DNA of 55,960 nucleotides, taken from contig JAMLIM010000014.1 in the NCBI GenBank assembly GCA_023954175.1, positions 1 to 55,960 on the forward strand, given 5' to 3'. Under the pieces are notes generated by a model. It did not search any database. It saw only the letters and a list, made by a program, of their open reading frames with translations, and had not been told where the DNA came from. Positions 30,150 to 39,007 of the stretch are shown in pieces (position 1 is the first letter of the stretch; every line of letters begins with the position of its first letter). A program made the translations under genes and the position numbers. The stretch comes from Rhizobacter sp. (GTDB lineage Bacteria > Pseudomonadota > Gammaproteobacteria > Burkholderiales > Burkholderiaceae_C).

Positions 30150-31652
30150 ATGGCCCGCATGAAGTTGGTTGCACGCGCGCTGCGTCGGCGCGCTCGCACG
30201 GCCCTCGCCTTCTGGCTGGCCTTCGCGCTGGCAGGCACCGCGCTCGCGCAGGCCGGTGACGGCAAGGCGCCCTCCCCGCCTGCGATCGCGGCGAGCGCGG
30301 CCGAGCAGGCCGAGCGCATCGAAGGGCCGAAGATCGAAGGGGGGCACATCGAGGGCGCGAAGGTCAAGGGCGAGAAGGTCGAGACCCAGGTCACGCCGAA
30401 CGTCCCTGCCGGGGAGGAACAGGGCTTCAAGTGGACCTACGGCTGGGAGATGTGGCATGGCCTCGACTTCTCGGCCTCGCAGCGGACGGTGTTCGAGAGC
30501 ACGCTGTCGGCAGTCCCGATCCTCAACTTCCAGGAAGTGAAGCTGGCCGGCAGCATCGGCGGCCGGCTCGAAGTGGACGGCGCCGGCTATGCCACTCAAG
30601 GCAGCCTCACGGGCTTCGACGACGGCTTCGATCTGCGCCGCGCGCGCCTGACGGCCAAAGGCGCGTCGATCTTCGGCGTCGGCTTCAACTACCGGGTCGA
30701 TCTGGGCTACGTGCCGGGCAGCTTCACCGTGACCCAGGCCTACATCGGGATTCCCGGCGTGCGCTACCTGGGAACGGTCGAGTTCGGGCAGTTCACGCCG
30801 CCGGTCGGCCTGCAGGTGCTGACGAGCAGCTGGGACATTCCGTTCATGGAACCGGCCGCGCCGCTGCAGGCGATGGCGCCACCGTCGCAGCCCGGCGTGC
30901 AGGCCTACAGCACCTTCCTCGACAAGCGCGCCACCTGGGCGCTCGGCGCCTACGCCGGCATCGGCCGCGGCGGCGACTACGGCAGCGGCAGCAAGAGCTT
31001 CGCCAACATCATGGGCCGCACCACCGGGCTCGTGGTGGACGACATCTCGGAGGGCCACCCGAGCGCGAATCGCTACCTGCACCTCGGGCTGAGCACGAAC
31101 CTGCAGTTCTCATCGGGCGGCGAGATCCGCTACCGCAGCCGGCCGGAGAGCTACCTCGCCCCCTACGTCATCGATACCGGCGACATCGACGCGTCCGGCG
31201 CCGCCACCTTCGACGCCGAACTGCTGTGGGTCAAGGGGCCGTTCAGCGCCCAGGGCGAGTTGATCTGGTCGCGGATCGAGACCACCTCCGCGGGCATCCT
31301 CGACTTCGGCGGCGTCTACGCGCTGGCGAGCTGGTACCTGACCGGCGAGAGCCGCCCCTACGAGCGCGACAGGGGCGAGCCGGGCCGCCTGATCCCGCTG
31401 CGCAACTTCGGCTTCGGCCCGGACGCCGGCTGGGGCGCGCTCGAGGCGGCGGCGCGCGTCTCGTACACCAACCTGAGCGACGGCACGGTGCAGGGCGGCA
31501 AGCTGACGATGCTGATGACCTCGCTCAACTGGTACCTGCGCCCCGAGCTCAAGTGCATGTTCGAGCTCGGCACCGGCCGCGTCAGCGGCGCCGCGAGCGG
31601 CAACGGCCGGATGGTGATCGGGCAGTTGCGCATGGGCGTGTACTTCTACTGA
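30150..31652 (+). CDS. Phosphate-selective porin O/P-like outer-membrane protein
   Basis: A 500-residue outer-membrane porin. The signal peptide is cleaved near ALAQ (34). A periplasmic N-terminal stretch at 57-79 is made of 5-residue repeats (IEGPK, IEGGH, IEGAK, VKGEK). Beta-strand motifs typical of OprP/OprO follow: FDLRRARLTAKGASIFGVGF, VEFGQFTPPVGLQ, and the final strand VIGQLRMGVYFY ending in an aromatic residue. Specificity for phosphate is not certain. ATG 30150 has AGAGGAA 14 nt upstream; an ATG three codons in is a second choice. Confidence 0.83.
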   Translation: MARMKLVARALRRRARTALAFWLAFALAGTALAQAGDGKAPSPPAIAASAAEQAERIEGPKIEGGHIEGAKVKGEKVETQVTPNVPAGEEQGFKWTYGWEMWHGLDFSASQRTVFESTLSAVPILNFQEVKLAGSIGGRLEVDGAGYATQGSLTGFDDGFDLRRARLTAKGASIFGVGFNYRVDLGYVPGSFTVTQAYIGIPGVRYLGTVEFGQFTPPVGLQVLTSSWDIPFMEPAAPLQAMAPPSQPGVQAYSTFLDKRATWALGAYAGIGRGGDYGSGSKSFANIMGRTTGLVVDDISEGHPSANRYLHLGLSTNLQFSSGGEIRYRSRPESYLAPYVIDTGDIDASGAATFDAELLWVKGPFSAQGELIWSRIETTSAGILDFGGVYALASWYLTGESRPYERDRGEPGRLIPLRNFGFGPDAGWGALEAAARVSYTNLSDGTVQGGKLTMLMTSLNWYLRPELKCMFELGTGRVSGAASGNGRMVIGQLRMGVYFY

Positions 31653-31733
31653 CCGCGCCCGAACCGCCCACCGCGCTGCGCCCGGCGCCAGGCGAAGCGG
31701 CGCGCCGAAAGGCCGTCTTCGCGGCCGACGCGA

Positions 31734-31773
31734 CTACGCGGCTACGCGGCTACGCGGCTACGCGGCTACGCGG
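31734..31773. repeat. Five perfect 8-bp tandem repeats (CTACGCGG)
   Basis: CTACGCGG occurs five times in a row. The stop codon (TAG) of the minus-strand gene ending at 31766 is in one unit, so the repeats lie at its 3' end and after it. Change in copy number would not alter the coding frame before the stop. Confidence 0.9.
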
Positions 31774-32890
31774 CCTTCGCCATCGCCTCGGCAGCGTACA
31801 CGCGCCCGAAGCGGTTCGACAGGAAGTCGTCGAGCGCGAGCTGCTCCTGGCGCACGAAGCCCGATTGCGGCAGCCGACCCTGCGCGAGCAGGTCGAGCAT
31901 GGCGCAAAGGCTGCTCGCGGTCGTGACCTGGATCGCACTTCGAAGCGTGCCGTGCATCGGCTGGCTGTAGACCTTGCGCACATACGTATGCTGCTGCAGG
32001 CGCCCGTCCTTCCAGCCGCTCGCGGTGACGAAGATCACGACCACGTCCTGCAGCGTCGCCGGGACGGCCTGCTCGAGGATGTCCTTGAGCACATCGCGCC
32101 GGTCGCGCAGGCGCAGGTCGTTCAGCAGCGCCTTCATGATCGCCGCATGCCCGGGATAGCGGATGGTGCGGTAGTTGAGCGAGCGCACCTTGCCGGCCAG
32201 GCTTTCGCACAGCGTTCCCAGGCCGCCCGAGGTGTTGAACGCCTCGTAGAGCACGCCGTCGAGTGAGAATTCCTCACGTTCTTCAAGCGCCGGCACTTCG
32301 CGCACCTGGCCGTCGACGATCGCCTCGCAGGGCTCGCAGTATTCGTTGATGACGCCGTCGGTGCTCCAGGTCAGGTTGTAGTTCAGCGCATTGCTCGGGT
32401 AGGTCGGCAGCGCGCCGACCCGCAGGCGCACGCTGTCCAGGCTGTCGAAGCGGCGCGTCAGGTCGGCGGCGACGATCGAGATGAAGCCCGGCGCCAGGCC
32501 GCACTGCGGAATGAAGGCGGTCGCGGCGCCGGCCGCGATCTCGCGCATGGCACGCGTGCTCGCCACGTCCTCGGTCAGATCGAGATAGTGAACACCCGCG
32601 TCGCGCGCGGCGCGCGCGACCTGCAGCGTCAGGTGATAGGGCGCCGCACTCAGCACCGCGAACTTGCCTTCGAGCGCGGCACGCAGCGCGGCCGGGTCGT
32701 CGACATCCAGGCGCAGGGTCGACAGCCGCGCCGGCCGATGCTTGAGCGCATCGATCTCGGCGAGCACCTCGGCCGAACGGTCGGCGAGCGTGACGCGATA
32801 CGCGCCGCCGCTGGCCGGTTGCGCGTGGGCCAGCAATTCGGCGACGACGGCACCGATCTTGCCGGCGCCGATGACGAGGATGTTCTTCAT
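31766..32890 (-). CDS. Saccharopine dehydrogenase family protein
   Basis: A 374-residue NAD(P)-dependent enzyme. The dinucleotide-binding start is MKNILVIGAGKIGAVVAELL, and a domain of the saccharopine/lysine-ketoglutarate reductase type follows (VHYLDLTEDVASTRAM, PQCGLAPGFISIVAADL). GGGAGG lies 7 nt before ATG 32890, which is the chosen start; an upstream ATG 24 nt earlier lacks this. It lies divergent from an Lrp regulator, an arrangement suggesting an amino-acid-linked role such as lysine use. The exact reaction is not known. Confidence 0.85.
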   Translation of the reverse strand: MKNILVIGAGKIGAVVAELLAHAQPASGGAYRVTLADRSAEVLAEIDALKHRPARLSTLRLDVDDPAALRAALEGKFAVLSAAPYHLTLQVARAARDAGVHYLDLTEDVASTRAMREIAAGAATAFIPQCGLAPGFISIVAADLTRRFDSLDSVRLRVGALPTYPSNALNYNLTWSTDGVINEYCEPCEAIVDGQVREVPALEEREEFSLDGVLYEAFNTSGGLGTLCESLAGKVRSLNYRTIRYPGHAAIMKALLNDLRLRDRRDVLKDILEQAVPATLQDVVVIFVTASGWKDGRLQQHTYVRKVYSQPMHGTLRSAIQVTTASSLCAMLDLLAQGRLPQSGFVRQEQLALDDFLSNRFGRVYAAEAMAKAA

Positions 32891-32958
32891 GCTGCGGCCT
32901 CCCGTGGCGTTCAAATCACCGGTTCATTGTGGCCGCATTGCCGGCAAAACGCAGTAGA

Positions 32959-32973
32959 CACTTCGTCGAAGTG
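32959..32973. promoter_or_regulatory. Perfect 15-bp palindrome in the divergent lrp/dehydrogenase region
   Basis: CACTTCGTCGAAGTG is a 7-bp perfect inverted repeat around one base, in the 124-bp gap between the two divergent genes. It lies 42 nt before the Lrp gene start. Lrp/AsnC proteins often bind such imperfect palindromes next to their own gene and a partner. A binding role is inferred. Confidence 0.55.
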
Positions 32974-33014
32974 AATGGAATAATTCGGCATCTCGAAGGC
33001 TATCAGTCTGCACT

Positions 33015-33455
33015 ATGCCGAAACCAACGCTGGACACGACCGATACCGCGCTGCTCGCCCTGCTGCGCGAGAACGCACGCACGCCGGCCGCCGAGCTGGC
33101 GCGGCGCCTGCAGCTCTCGCGCACGACGGTGCAAAGCCGCATCGAGCGGCTCGAGCGCCAGGGCGTCATCGCCGGCTACTCTGTCGTCGTCGCCGAGGAA
33201 GTCGAGGCCCACCTCGTGCGGGCGCACGTGCTGATCACGCTCGCGCCGCGCCAGAGCGGCGCGATCGAACAGGCCCTGCGCAAGATCCCCGAAGTGCGTG
33301 TGCTGCATTCGGTGAGCGGCCCGTTCGACCTCATCGCGATCGTCGCCGCGGCCTCGATCGGCGAGCTCGACACGCTGATCGACCGCATCGGGACGGTCGA
33401 CGGCGTCGAGCGCACGACCTCGGCGATCGTGCTCGCCACCCGCATCGACCGCTGA
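33015..33455 (+). CDS. Lrp/AsnC family transcriptional regulator
   Basis: A 146-residue regulator. N-terminal winged-helix DNA-binding domain: DTALLALLRENARTPAAELA, LQLSRTTVQSRIERLERQG. The C-terminal RAM/ligand domain has SVSGPFDLIAIVAA. The length is typical. It is divergent from the saccharopine-dehydrogenase-like gene, which it probably controls in response to an amino acid. Confidence 0.93.
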   Translation: MPKPTLDTTDTALLALLRENARTPAAELARRLQLSRTTVQSRIERLERQGVIAGYSVVVAEEVEAHLVRAHVLITLAPRQSGAIEQALRKIPEVRVLHSVSGPFDLIAIVAAASIGELDTLIDRIGTVDGVERTTSAIVLATRIDR

Positions 33456-33612
33456 ACCGGCACTACCGCACACCAAAGCATGCGACCGCGCGGGACCCCC
33501 CGGTTTGCGGGGCGCGGCGCCGGGCCGCCACTCAAGTCGGGCGCGCGCCCTGCCGAAGAGCACCTCAGACCGCCCATTCCCAGGGCGGCGCGCTGCCCAC
33601 CGAACCCGAACG

Positions 33613-35103
33613 ATGAGCGACACCGCTTCGCAACATTTCGCCGCCATCAACGACTTGCGCGTTGGCATGTTCATCCACCTCAAGGGCGGATGGCTGGCAC
33701 ACCCGTTTCCGCTCAGCAACTTCAAGATCAGCTCGCCGCAGCAGATCGCGACGATCCGCTCGCTCGGCCTGAAGTCGGTGCGCTGGAGCCCCGACAAGAG
33801 CGATCTGGACACGGCGCACGACGCGCTCGAAACACACCCCTCCGAGGCGCGCGCCTCCAGCCCCGACGCCGATCGCGCCGCCGAACCGGCGGCCAAGGGC
33901 GCTGCGCCAGATGCCGCCGGTCGCGCCGCGCCTCACACCGATGATCTTCGGCGCGCGTCGACGCGCGCCGATCTCGACGGCGTCACCGCGCCCGGCAGCG
34001 CCGCGCACTCCCGCGCCGCGGCTGCCCCCGCGCCGGCAGACGCGCCCGTCGGTCACGCGCAACGCGCGGCGGGCGACGCCGCGGGTCCGGAAACGGCAGA
34101 GCGCAGGCGCAAGGAGGCGCTCGCCGCGCAGCGCGCATCGCTGCAGTTGTGCCAGCGCCAGTTCGCCGAGGCCAATCTCGCCTGCAAGACGCTGACCGAC
34201 CTCGTGCCATCCAAACCCAAGCTTGCGCGCGAGCAGTCCGAGGCCCTGTCGCGCGCGCTGGTGGACAAGATGCTGGGCGCGGGTGAGACCTGCATCCGCC
34301 TGCTCAGCGAAGCGGCAGGCGACAAGGCCTCGGCGCACGCGATCAACGTGACGGTGATCGCGCTGCTGCTGGGCAAGACCTTCGGCCTCGCCGAGTCGGA
34401 CATGCTCGACCTGGGCGTCGGCGCACTGCTGCACGACGTCGGCAAGCTCGACCTGCCCGAACGCCTACGCCACCGGGAAGATCACTTCTCGCAGTCCGAG
34501 TCGCTCTACTACCAGGAGCACGTCGCGCACGGCAGCGCGCACGCACAGCGCATGGGCCTCGCCGAAGGCGCGCGCTGGGTGATCGAGCAGCACCACGAGC
34601 ACGCCGACGGCAGCGGCTTTCCGCGGCGCCTGACAAGCGAGCGCATGAGCGTCGCGGCGCGCATCGTCGCGCTCGTCAACCGCTACGACAACCTGTGCAA
34701 TCCGAACGTGCCCTCGCGCGCGCTGACGCCGCACGAGGCGCTGTCACTGCTGTTCGCGCAGGGCAAGACCAAGTTCGACGCCACGATCATGGGCGCCTTC
34801 GTCAAGATGATGGGCGTCTACCCGCCGGGCTCGGCGGTGCAGCTGACGGACGACCGCTTCGCGCTCGTCGTTGCCGTCAACGCGAACCGGCCCCTCAAGC
34901 CGCGCGTGCTGGTGCACGACAGCGTCGTGACCGCCGCCGACGCCCTGCTGCTCGATCTGGAGAACGAGCCGAAGATCGGCATCCGCCGCAGTTTGAAACC
35001 GCTCGGATTGCCGCGCGAAGCGCTCGAGTTCCTCGCCCCGCGTCCGCGCGTCGCGTACTTCTTCGAGCCGGCGCACGAACTCGAGACGGAGACGATCGGG
35101 TGA
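33613..35103 (+). CDS. HD-GYP domain protein, probable c-di-GMP phosphodiesterase
   Basis: A 496-residue cytoplasmic protein. Residues 8-65 are the DUF3391 domain (INDLRVGMFIHLKGGWL). Residues 75-165 are a low-complexity Ala/Pro/Asp linker, longer than usual. The HD-GYP domain (about 210-400) has His242, the His274-Asp275 pair (LLHDVGKLDLP), and the motif HHEHADGSGFP, where Phe stands for Tyr of GYP. Metal ligands look complete, so cleavage of c-di-GMP is plausible. The next gene starts inside its stop codon (GTGA), so the two signalling proteins are coupled. Confidence 0.88.
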   Translation: MSDTASQHFAAINDLRVGMFIHLKGGWLAHPFPLSNFKISSPQQIATIRSLGLKSVRWSPDKSDLDTAHDALETHPSEARASSPDADRAAEPAAKGAAPDAAGRAAPHTDDLRRASTRADLDGVTAPGSAAHSRAAAAPAPADAPVGHAQRAAGDAAGPETAERRRKEALAAQRASLQLCQRQFAEANLACKTLTDLVPSKPKLAREQSEALSRALVDKMLGAGETCIRLLSEAAGDKASAHAINVTVIALLLGKTFGLAESDMLDLGVGALLHDVGKLDLPERLRHREDHFSQSESLYYQEHVAHGSAHAQRMGLAEGARWVIEQHHEHADGSGFPRRLTSERMSVAARIVALVNRYDNLCNPNVPSRALTPHEALSLLFAQGKTKFDATIMGAFVKMMGVYPPGSAVQLTDDRFALVVAVNANRPLKPRVLVHDSVVTAADALLLDLENEPKIGIRRSLKPLGLPREALEFLAPRPRVAYFFEPAHELETETIG

Positions 35104-37256
35104 CAGACTCGGCACGGGCATCGAGCGTGCCTGCGTGCGGGGAGACACCTGCCTCAGCCGAGTCAGCCGAGCCGGTCCAGCCAGCCCGATCAGCCCACCC
35201 GATCCAGGCAACGCTGATCGAGGCGTTGCCCGAGGCGGTCTGCCTGGTGGACGCGACGACACTTCGCGTGCTCGCCGCCAACAGCGCTGCCGCGCAGCTG
35301 TTCGGCCTGCCGGCCGAGGCGCTGCGCAGCCGGCCGGTGCGCGAGCTGTGCGCAACGCCGCAGGATCTGTGCTTCTGGGACGAGGTCGCCCTCGGCCAGT
35401 CCGATCGCATCGTCTCCGACACCCTCGTCACGCGCGCGGACGGCGAAGTGCTGCCGGTGACACGCAGCGCGTGCCGCGTCGCGGCCGCCGACGGCGACGC
35501 CGGCGTGTACATCGTCGCGCTGCACGACCGCAGCAGCGAAACGCGCGCCGAGCGCGAGAGCGAGGCGCTGCTCGCCGGCCTGCGCGCGACGCTCGAATCG
35601 ACCGCCGACGGCATCCTCGTGACCGACCTCGCCGGGCGCGTGAGCGCCTTCAACCAACGCTTCGCCGCGCTCTGGGGGCTCGATGCCGAGGTGCTCGTGC
35701 GGCGCGACGATGCCGCGTTGCGCAGCTGCATGCAGCGCAGCGTCGCCGACCCTGACGCCTACGTCGAACGGCTCGCGGCGATCGAGGAGGCGCCGCTGCT
35801 GCAGACGAGCGATGTCTTCAAGCTTCGCTCCGGCCGCGTGATCGAGCGCGTCACGCTGCCGCAATGCAGCCGCGGGCAGCCGATCGGCCGCGTGTACTCG
35901 TTTCGCGACATCACCGCGCGCCTCGAGGCGCACCAGCGCATCGAGCAGCTCTCGCACACCGACCCCCTGACCGGGCTGCCGAACCGCCGGCTGCTGTCGG
36001 ACCGCATCGAGCACGCGCTCGCGATGGGGCGTCGCGACGGCACGCCGTTCGCGCTGCTGTTCCTCGATCTCGACCGCTTCAAGCACATCAACGATTCGCT
36101 CGGGCATCAGCTTGGCGACCGGGTGCTGATCGATGTCGCCGAGCGCATCAAGTCCTGCCTGCGTCAGGTCGACACCGTCGCGCGCCTCGGCGGCGACGAG
36201 TTCGTCGTCGTCATGCACCAGGCCGATGTCGCGGGCGCCGAGTCGACCGCGCAGCGCGTGATCGACGCCATGGCGCGGCCCTTCGCGCAGGGCGGGCTGA
36301 GTTTCACGGTGACCTGCAGCATCGGCATCGCGCTCTTCCCGAACGACGGCGCCAGCGTGGACGAGCTGCTGCGCCATGCCGACAAGGCGATGTACAGCGT
36401 CAAGGAAAGCGGCCGCGCCGGCTACCGCTTTCACCAGCCGCGCAAGGACGTGGACCTGAAGAGCCGCATGCGCATCGACCATGCGATGCGCCAGGCGCTG
36501 GCCCACGGCAGGTTCCGGCTGCACTACCAGCCGCAGGTCGATTGCGCGACCGGGCGCGTCGTCGGCGCCGAGGCGCTTCTGCGCTGGCGCGACCCGGACC
36601 TCGGCGAGATGGCGCCGGCCGAATTCATCCCCGTTGCCGAGGAGAGCGGTTTCATCGCGACGATCGGCGACTGGGTGCTCGCCGAAGCGGTGCGCCAGGC
36701 CGCGCAGTGGCGCGCGCGCGGGCTCGACATCGTCGTCGCGATCAACGTCTCGGCGCTCCAGTTCCAGAAGACCGACTTCGTCGCGAGCGTCGCGCGCGCA
36801 CTGCATGTTTCGGGGCTGCCGGCGAAGGCGCTCGAACTCGAGCTGACCGAGTCGATCCTGATCCAGGACGCGCAGGAGGCACTCGCGCGCCTGCAGGCGT
36901 TGGCAGCGCTCGGCGTGCGACTTTCGATCGACGACTTCGGCACCGGCTATTCGAGCCTCGGCTATCTGAAGCGCTTCCCGATCGGTCAGCTCAAGATCGA
37001 CCGCAGCTTCATCGACGGCCTGCCGGGCGACGAGAGCGATGCCGCGATCGCGACGGCCATCATCAGCATGGGGCGCGCGCTGCACCTGCAGATCATCGCC
37101 GAAGGCGTCGAGACCGAGGCGCAGCGCCGCTTCCTGCGGGCCGCCGGCTGCGACCTGTACCAGGGCTTCCTGTTCGCGCCGGCGCTCGATGCGGCGAGCC
37201 TCTTCGCGCTTGCTTCGGCGACGCAGGCGTCGCGCCCGCTGCAGCTGGTCGGCTGA
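35100..37256 (+). CDS. PAS/GGDEF/EAL protein, c-di-GMP turnover
   Basis: A 718-residue soluble signalling protein. Two PAS-like domains (about 35-145 and 165-275) are followed by a diguanylate cyclase domain with an intact RLGGDEF (GGDEF 364-368), then an EAL phosphodiesterase domain with an intact EAL (491-493, AEALLRW) and DDFGTGYSSL. Both catalytic sites look complete, so it may make and break c-di-GMP. No membrane segment is visible. The GTG start overlaps the stop of the HD-GYP gene by three bases. Confidence 0.93.
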   Translation: MTDSARASSVPACGETPASAESAEPVQPARSAHPIQATLIEALPEAVCLVDATTLRVLAANSAAAQLFGLPAEALRSRPVRELCATPQDLCFWDEVALGQSDRIVSDTLVTRADGEVLPVTRSACRVAAADGDAGVYIVALHDRSSETRAERESEALLAGLRATLESTADGILVTDLAGRVSAFNQRFAALWGLDAEVLVRRDDAALRSCMQRSVADPDAYVERLAAIEEAPLLQTSDVFKLRSGRVIERVTLPQCSRGQPIGRVYSFRDITARLEAHQRIEQLSHTDPLTGLPNRRLLSDRIEHALAMGRRDGTPFALLFLDLDRFKHINDSLGHQLGDRVLIDVAERIKSCLRQVDTVARLGGDEFVVVMHQADVAGAESTAQRVIDAMARPFAQGGLSFTVTCSIGIALFPNDGASVDELLRHADKAMYSVKESGRAGYRFHQPRKDVDLKSRMRIDHAMRQALAHGRFRLHYQPQVDCATGRVVGAEALLRWRDPDLGEMAPAEFIPVAEESGFIATIGDWVLAEAVRQAAQWRARGLDIVVAINVSALQFQKTDFVASVARALHVSGLPAKALELELTESILIQDAQEALARLQALAALGVRLSIDDFGTGYSSLGYLKRFPIGQLKIDRSFIDGLPGDESDAAIATAIISMGRALHLQIIAEGVETEAQRRFLRAAGCDLYQGFLFAPALDAASLFALASATQASRPLQLVG

Positions 37257-37403
37257 TTCCGACGCATTCGTTGCGCTGGCTCAGCGCCAGCCGACACGCG
37301 GCGAGGGTCAGGTCCTTGCCAAGGGCGCGCATTCGTCCGTAAAGTCGGCCCTGACCGGGACACCGACGCGAACCTCGACGCGAGGCGTCGGGCCCAGCCC
37401 GGG

Positions 37404-38681
37404 ATGCCTCGCCGCCGCCGGATGAACCCACTGCACAACCTGCTCGAGCGCAAGCTCGAAACGCTCGCCACTTCGCTCGCCGTCGTGCTGCCCGGCGGCC
37501 AGCGCTTCGGCCCGGACGCGGCCAAGGTGACGATCAGGCTCAACGAGTTGTCGCCCCTCGCGCACATCGCCAGCGGCGAAGTCGGGCGCGTCGCGCAGGA
37601 TCACGTCGAGGGCAGGCTCGACTTCGACGGCAGCGTGCGCGACCTGATGGCGGTCGCGACGCAGATGATCGAGGCCGACCCGACCGCGACCCGCGCCGAC
37701 CGCGGGCCCCTCGGCTGGTGGCGCGGCATCGCCCGCCTCAGCCGCTCGCGCGCGAATCACAGGGTCGAGGCCGACGCGCGCCAGGTGCAGTTCCACTACG
37801 ACGTCTCGGACGACTTCTACGCGCTCTGGCTCGATCCGCTGCGCGTCTATTCCTGCGCCTACTTCAAGCACCCCGAGATGACGCTGGCCGAGGCGCAGCA
37901 GGCCAAGCTCGACCACATCTGCAGGAAGCTCATGCTGCGCGAAGGCGAGCGCTTCCTCGACATCGGCGCCGGCTGGGGCGGCCTGCTGCTGTGGGCCGCC
38001 GAGCACTACGGCGTGACCGCCAGCGGCATCACGCTGTCGAAGAACCAGCATGCGCACGTGAATCGCCTGATCGACGAGCGCGGCCTGCGCGGCCGGGTGA
38101 CGATGGAACTGCGCGACTACCGCGAGCTGCCGGAGGACGCGCCGTGGGACAAGATCGCCTCGGTCGGCATGTTCGAGCATGTCGGCCGCGCGATGCTGCC
38201 GGCCTATTTCGGCAAGGTCTGGCGCCTGCTCGCGCCGGGCGGCCTCCTGATGAACCACGGCATCACCGCGGGCGGCACGCGCAACGAGCAGCTCGGCGCC
38301 GGCATGGGCGACTTCATCGACCGCTACATCTTCCCCGGCGGCGAGCTCGAACACATGTCGCATGTGCTCGAGGTCATGAGCGAAGCCGGCCTCGAGGCGG
38401 TCGACGTCGAGAACCTGCGGCCGCACTACGCGCGCACCCTGTGGCACTGGAGCGACGCGCTCGAAGCGCGCCTGGGCCAAGCGCGCGAGGCGACGCGCGA
38501 CAACGTGGTGCGCGCCTACCGGCTCTACCTCGCGGGCAGCGCGATGTGCTTCGAGCACGGCTGGATCGCGCTCTTCCAGATGCTCGCGGCAAAGCCGAGC
38601 GGCAACGTCGCCGAGGGCCCGATGCGGGGTGCACAATCGGTCTATCCCTTCCAGCGCGCCTACATGTACGGCGCCCCCTGA
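37404..38681 (+). CDS. cfa: Cyclopropane-fatty-acyl-phospholipid synthase
   Basis: A 425-residue SAM-dependent enzyme that turns unsaturated membrane fatty acids into cyclopropane forms. The SAM-binding motif is FLDIGAGWGGLLLWAAEHYG; VQFHYDVSDDFYALWLDP is the family hallmark, as is VGMFEHVG. Residues 1-130 form the N-terminal lipid-binding part. ATG 37404 gives MPRRRRMNPL; the internal ATG at 37422 (MNPLHN) may be the true start. Neither has a strong ribosome site. It starts a run with a DUF1840 gene and a phosphatase. Confidence 0.93.
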   Translation: MPRRRRMNPLHNLLERKLETLATSLAVVLPGGQRFGPDAAKVTIRLNELSPLAHIASGEVGRVAQDHVEGRLDFDGSVRDLMAVATQMIEADPTATRADRGPLGWWRGIARLSRSRANHRVEADARQVQFHYDVSDDFYALWLDPLRVYSCAYFKHPEMTLAEAQQAKLDHICRKLMLREGERFLDIGAGWGGLLLWAAEHYGVTASGITLSKNQHAHVNRLIDERGLRGRVTMELRDYRELPEDAPWDKIASVGMFEHVGRAMLPAYFGKVWRLLAPGGLLMNHGITAGGTRNEQLGAGMGDFIDRYIFPGGELEHMSHVLEVMSEAGLEAVDVENLRPHYARTLWHWSDALEARLGQAREATRDNVVRAYRLYLAGSAMCFEHGWIALFQMLAAKPSGNVAEGPMRGAQSVYPFQRAYMYGAP

Positions 38682-38683
38682 CC

Positions 38684-39007
38684 ATGCTGTACAAGTTCAA
38701 ATCCAAGGCCGCCGGCGACGTGATCATGCTCGAAGAAAACGGCGAGCAGGTGTTGCGCATCATCGGCCGTGAGCCGCAGGCCAAGGGCATCCTCGAAGTG
38801 GCGGCGATGCCGGCGGCGACGGCCGCGATCGAAGCCGCCGTCGCCGAGGAGGAGCAGGCCCGACGCGACGCCGATGCCGAAGCCCAGGCCGAGGGCCGCA
38901 AGCTGCCGGCGCGCAACGCCGTCACGCTGCGCCAACGCGTCTGGCCGCTGCTCGAGTTGATCCGGCGCTCGCACGACGCCGGGGCCGACATCGTCTGGGG
39001 CGTTTGA
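38684..39007 (+). CDS. DUF1840 domain protein
   Basis: A 107-residue protein starting MLYKFKSKAAGDVIMLEENG, as in the betaproteobacterial DUF1840 family. A long helix rich in Ala/Glu (about 45-75) and a final VWPLLELIRRSHDAGADIVWGV segment complete it. Function unknown. It starts 2 nt after the cfa stop and its own stop overlaps the TTG start of the phosphatase gene, so all three seem to be one unit. Another frame covering this stretch is a shadow. Confidence 0.88.
   Translation: MLYKFKSKAAGDVIMLEENGEQVLRIIGREPQAKGILEVAAMPAATAAIEAAVAEEEQARRDADAEAQAEGRKLPARNAVTLRQRVWPLLELIRRSHDAGADIVWGV

Noticed and set aside
31734-31773. 8-bp repeats as a phase-variation switch
   Set aside because: Repeats start at the stop codon and lie after the gene, so slippage would not change the protein.
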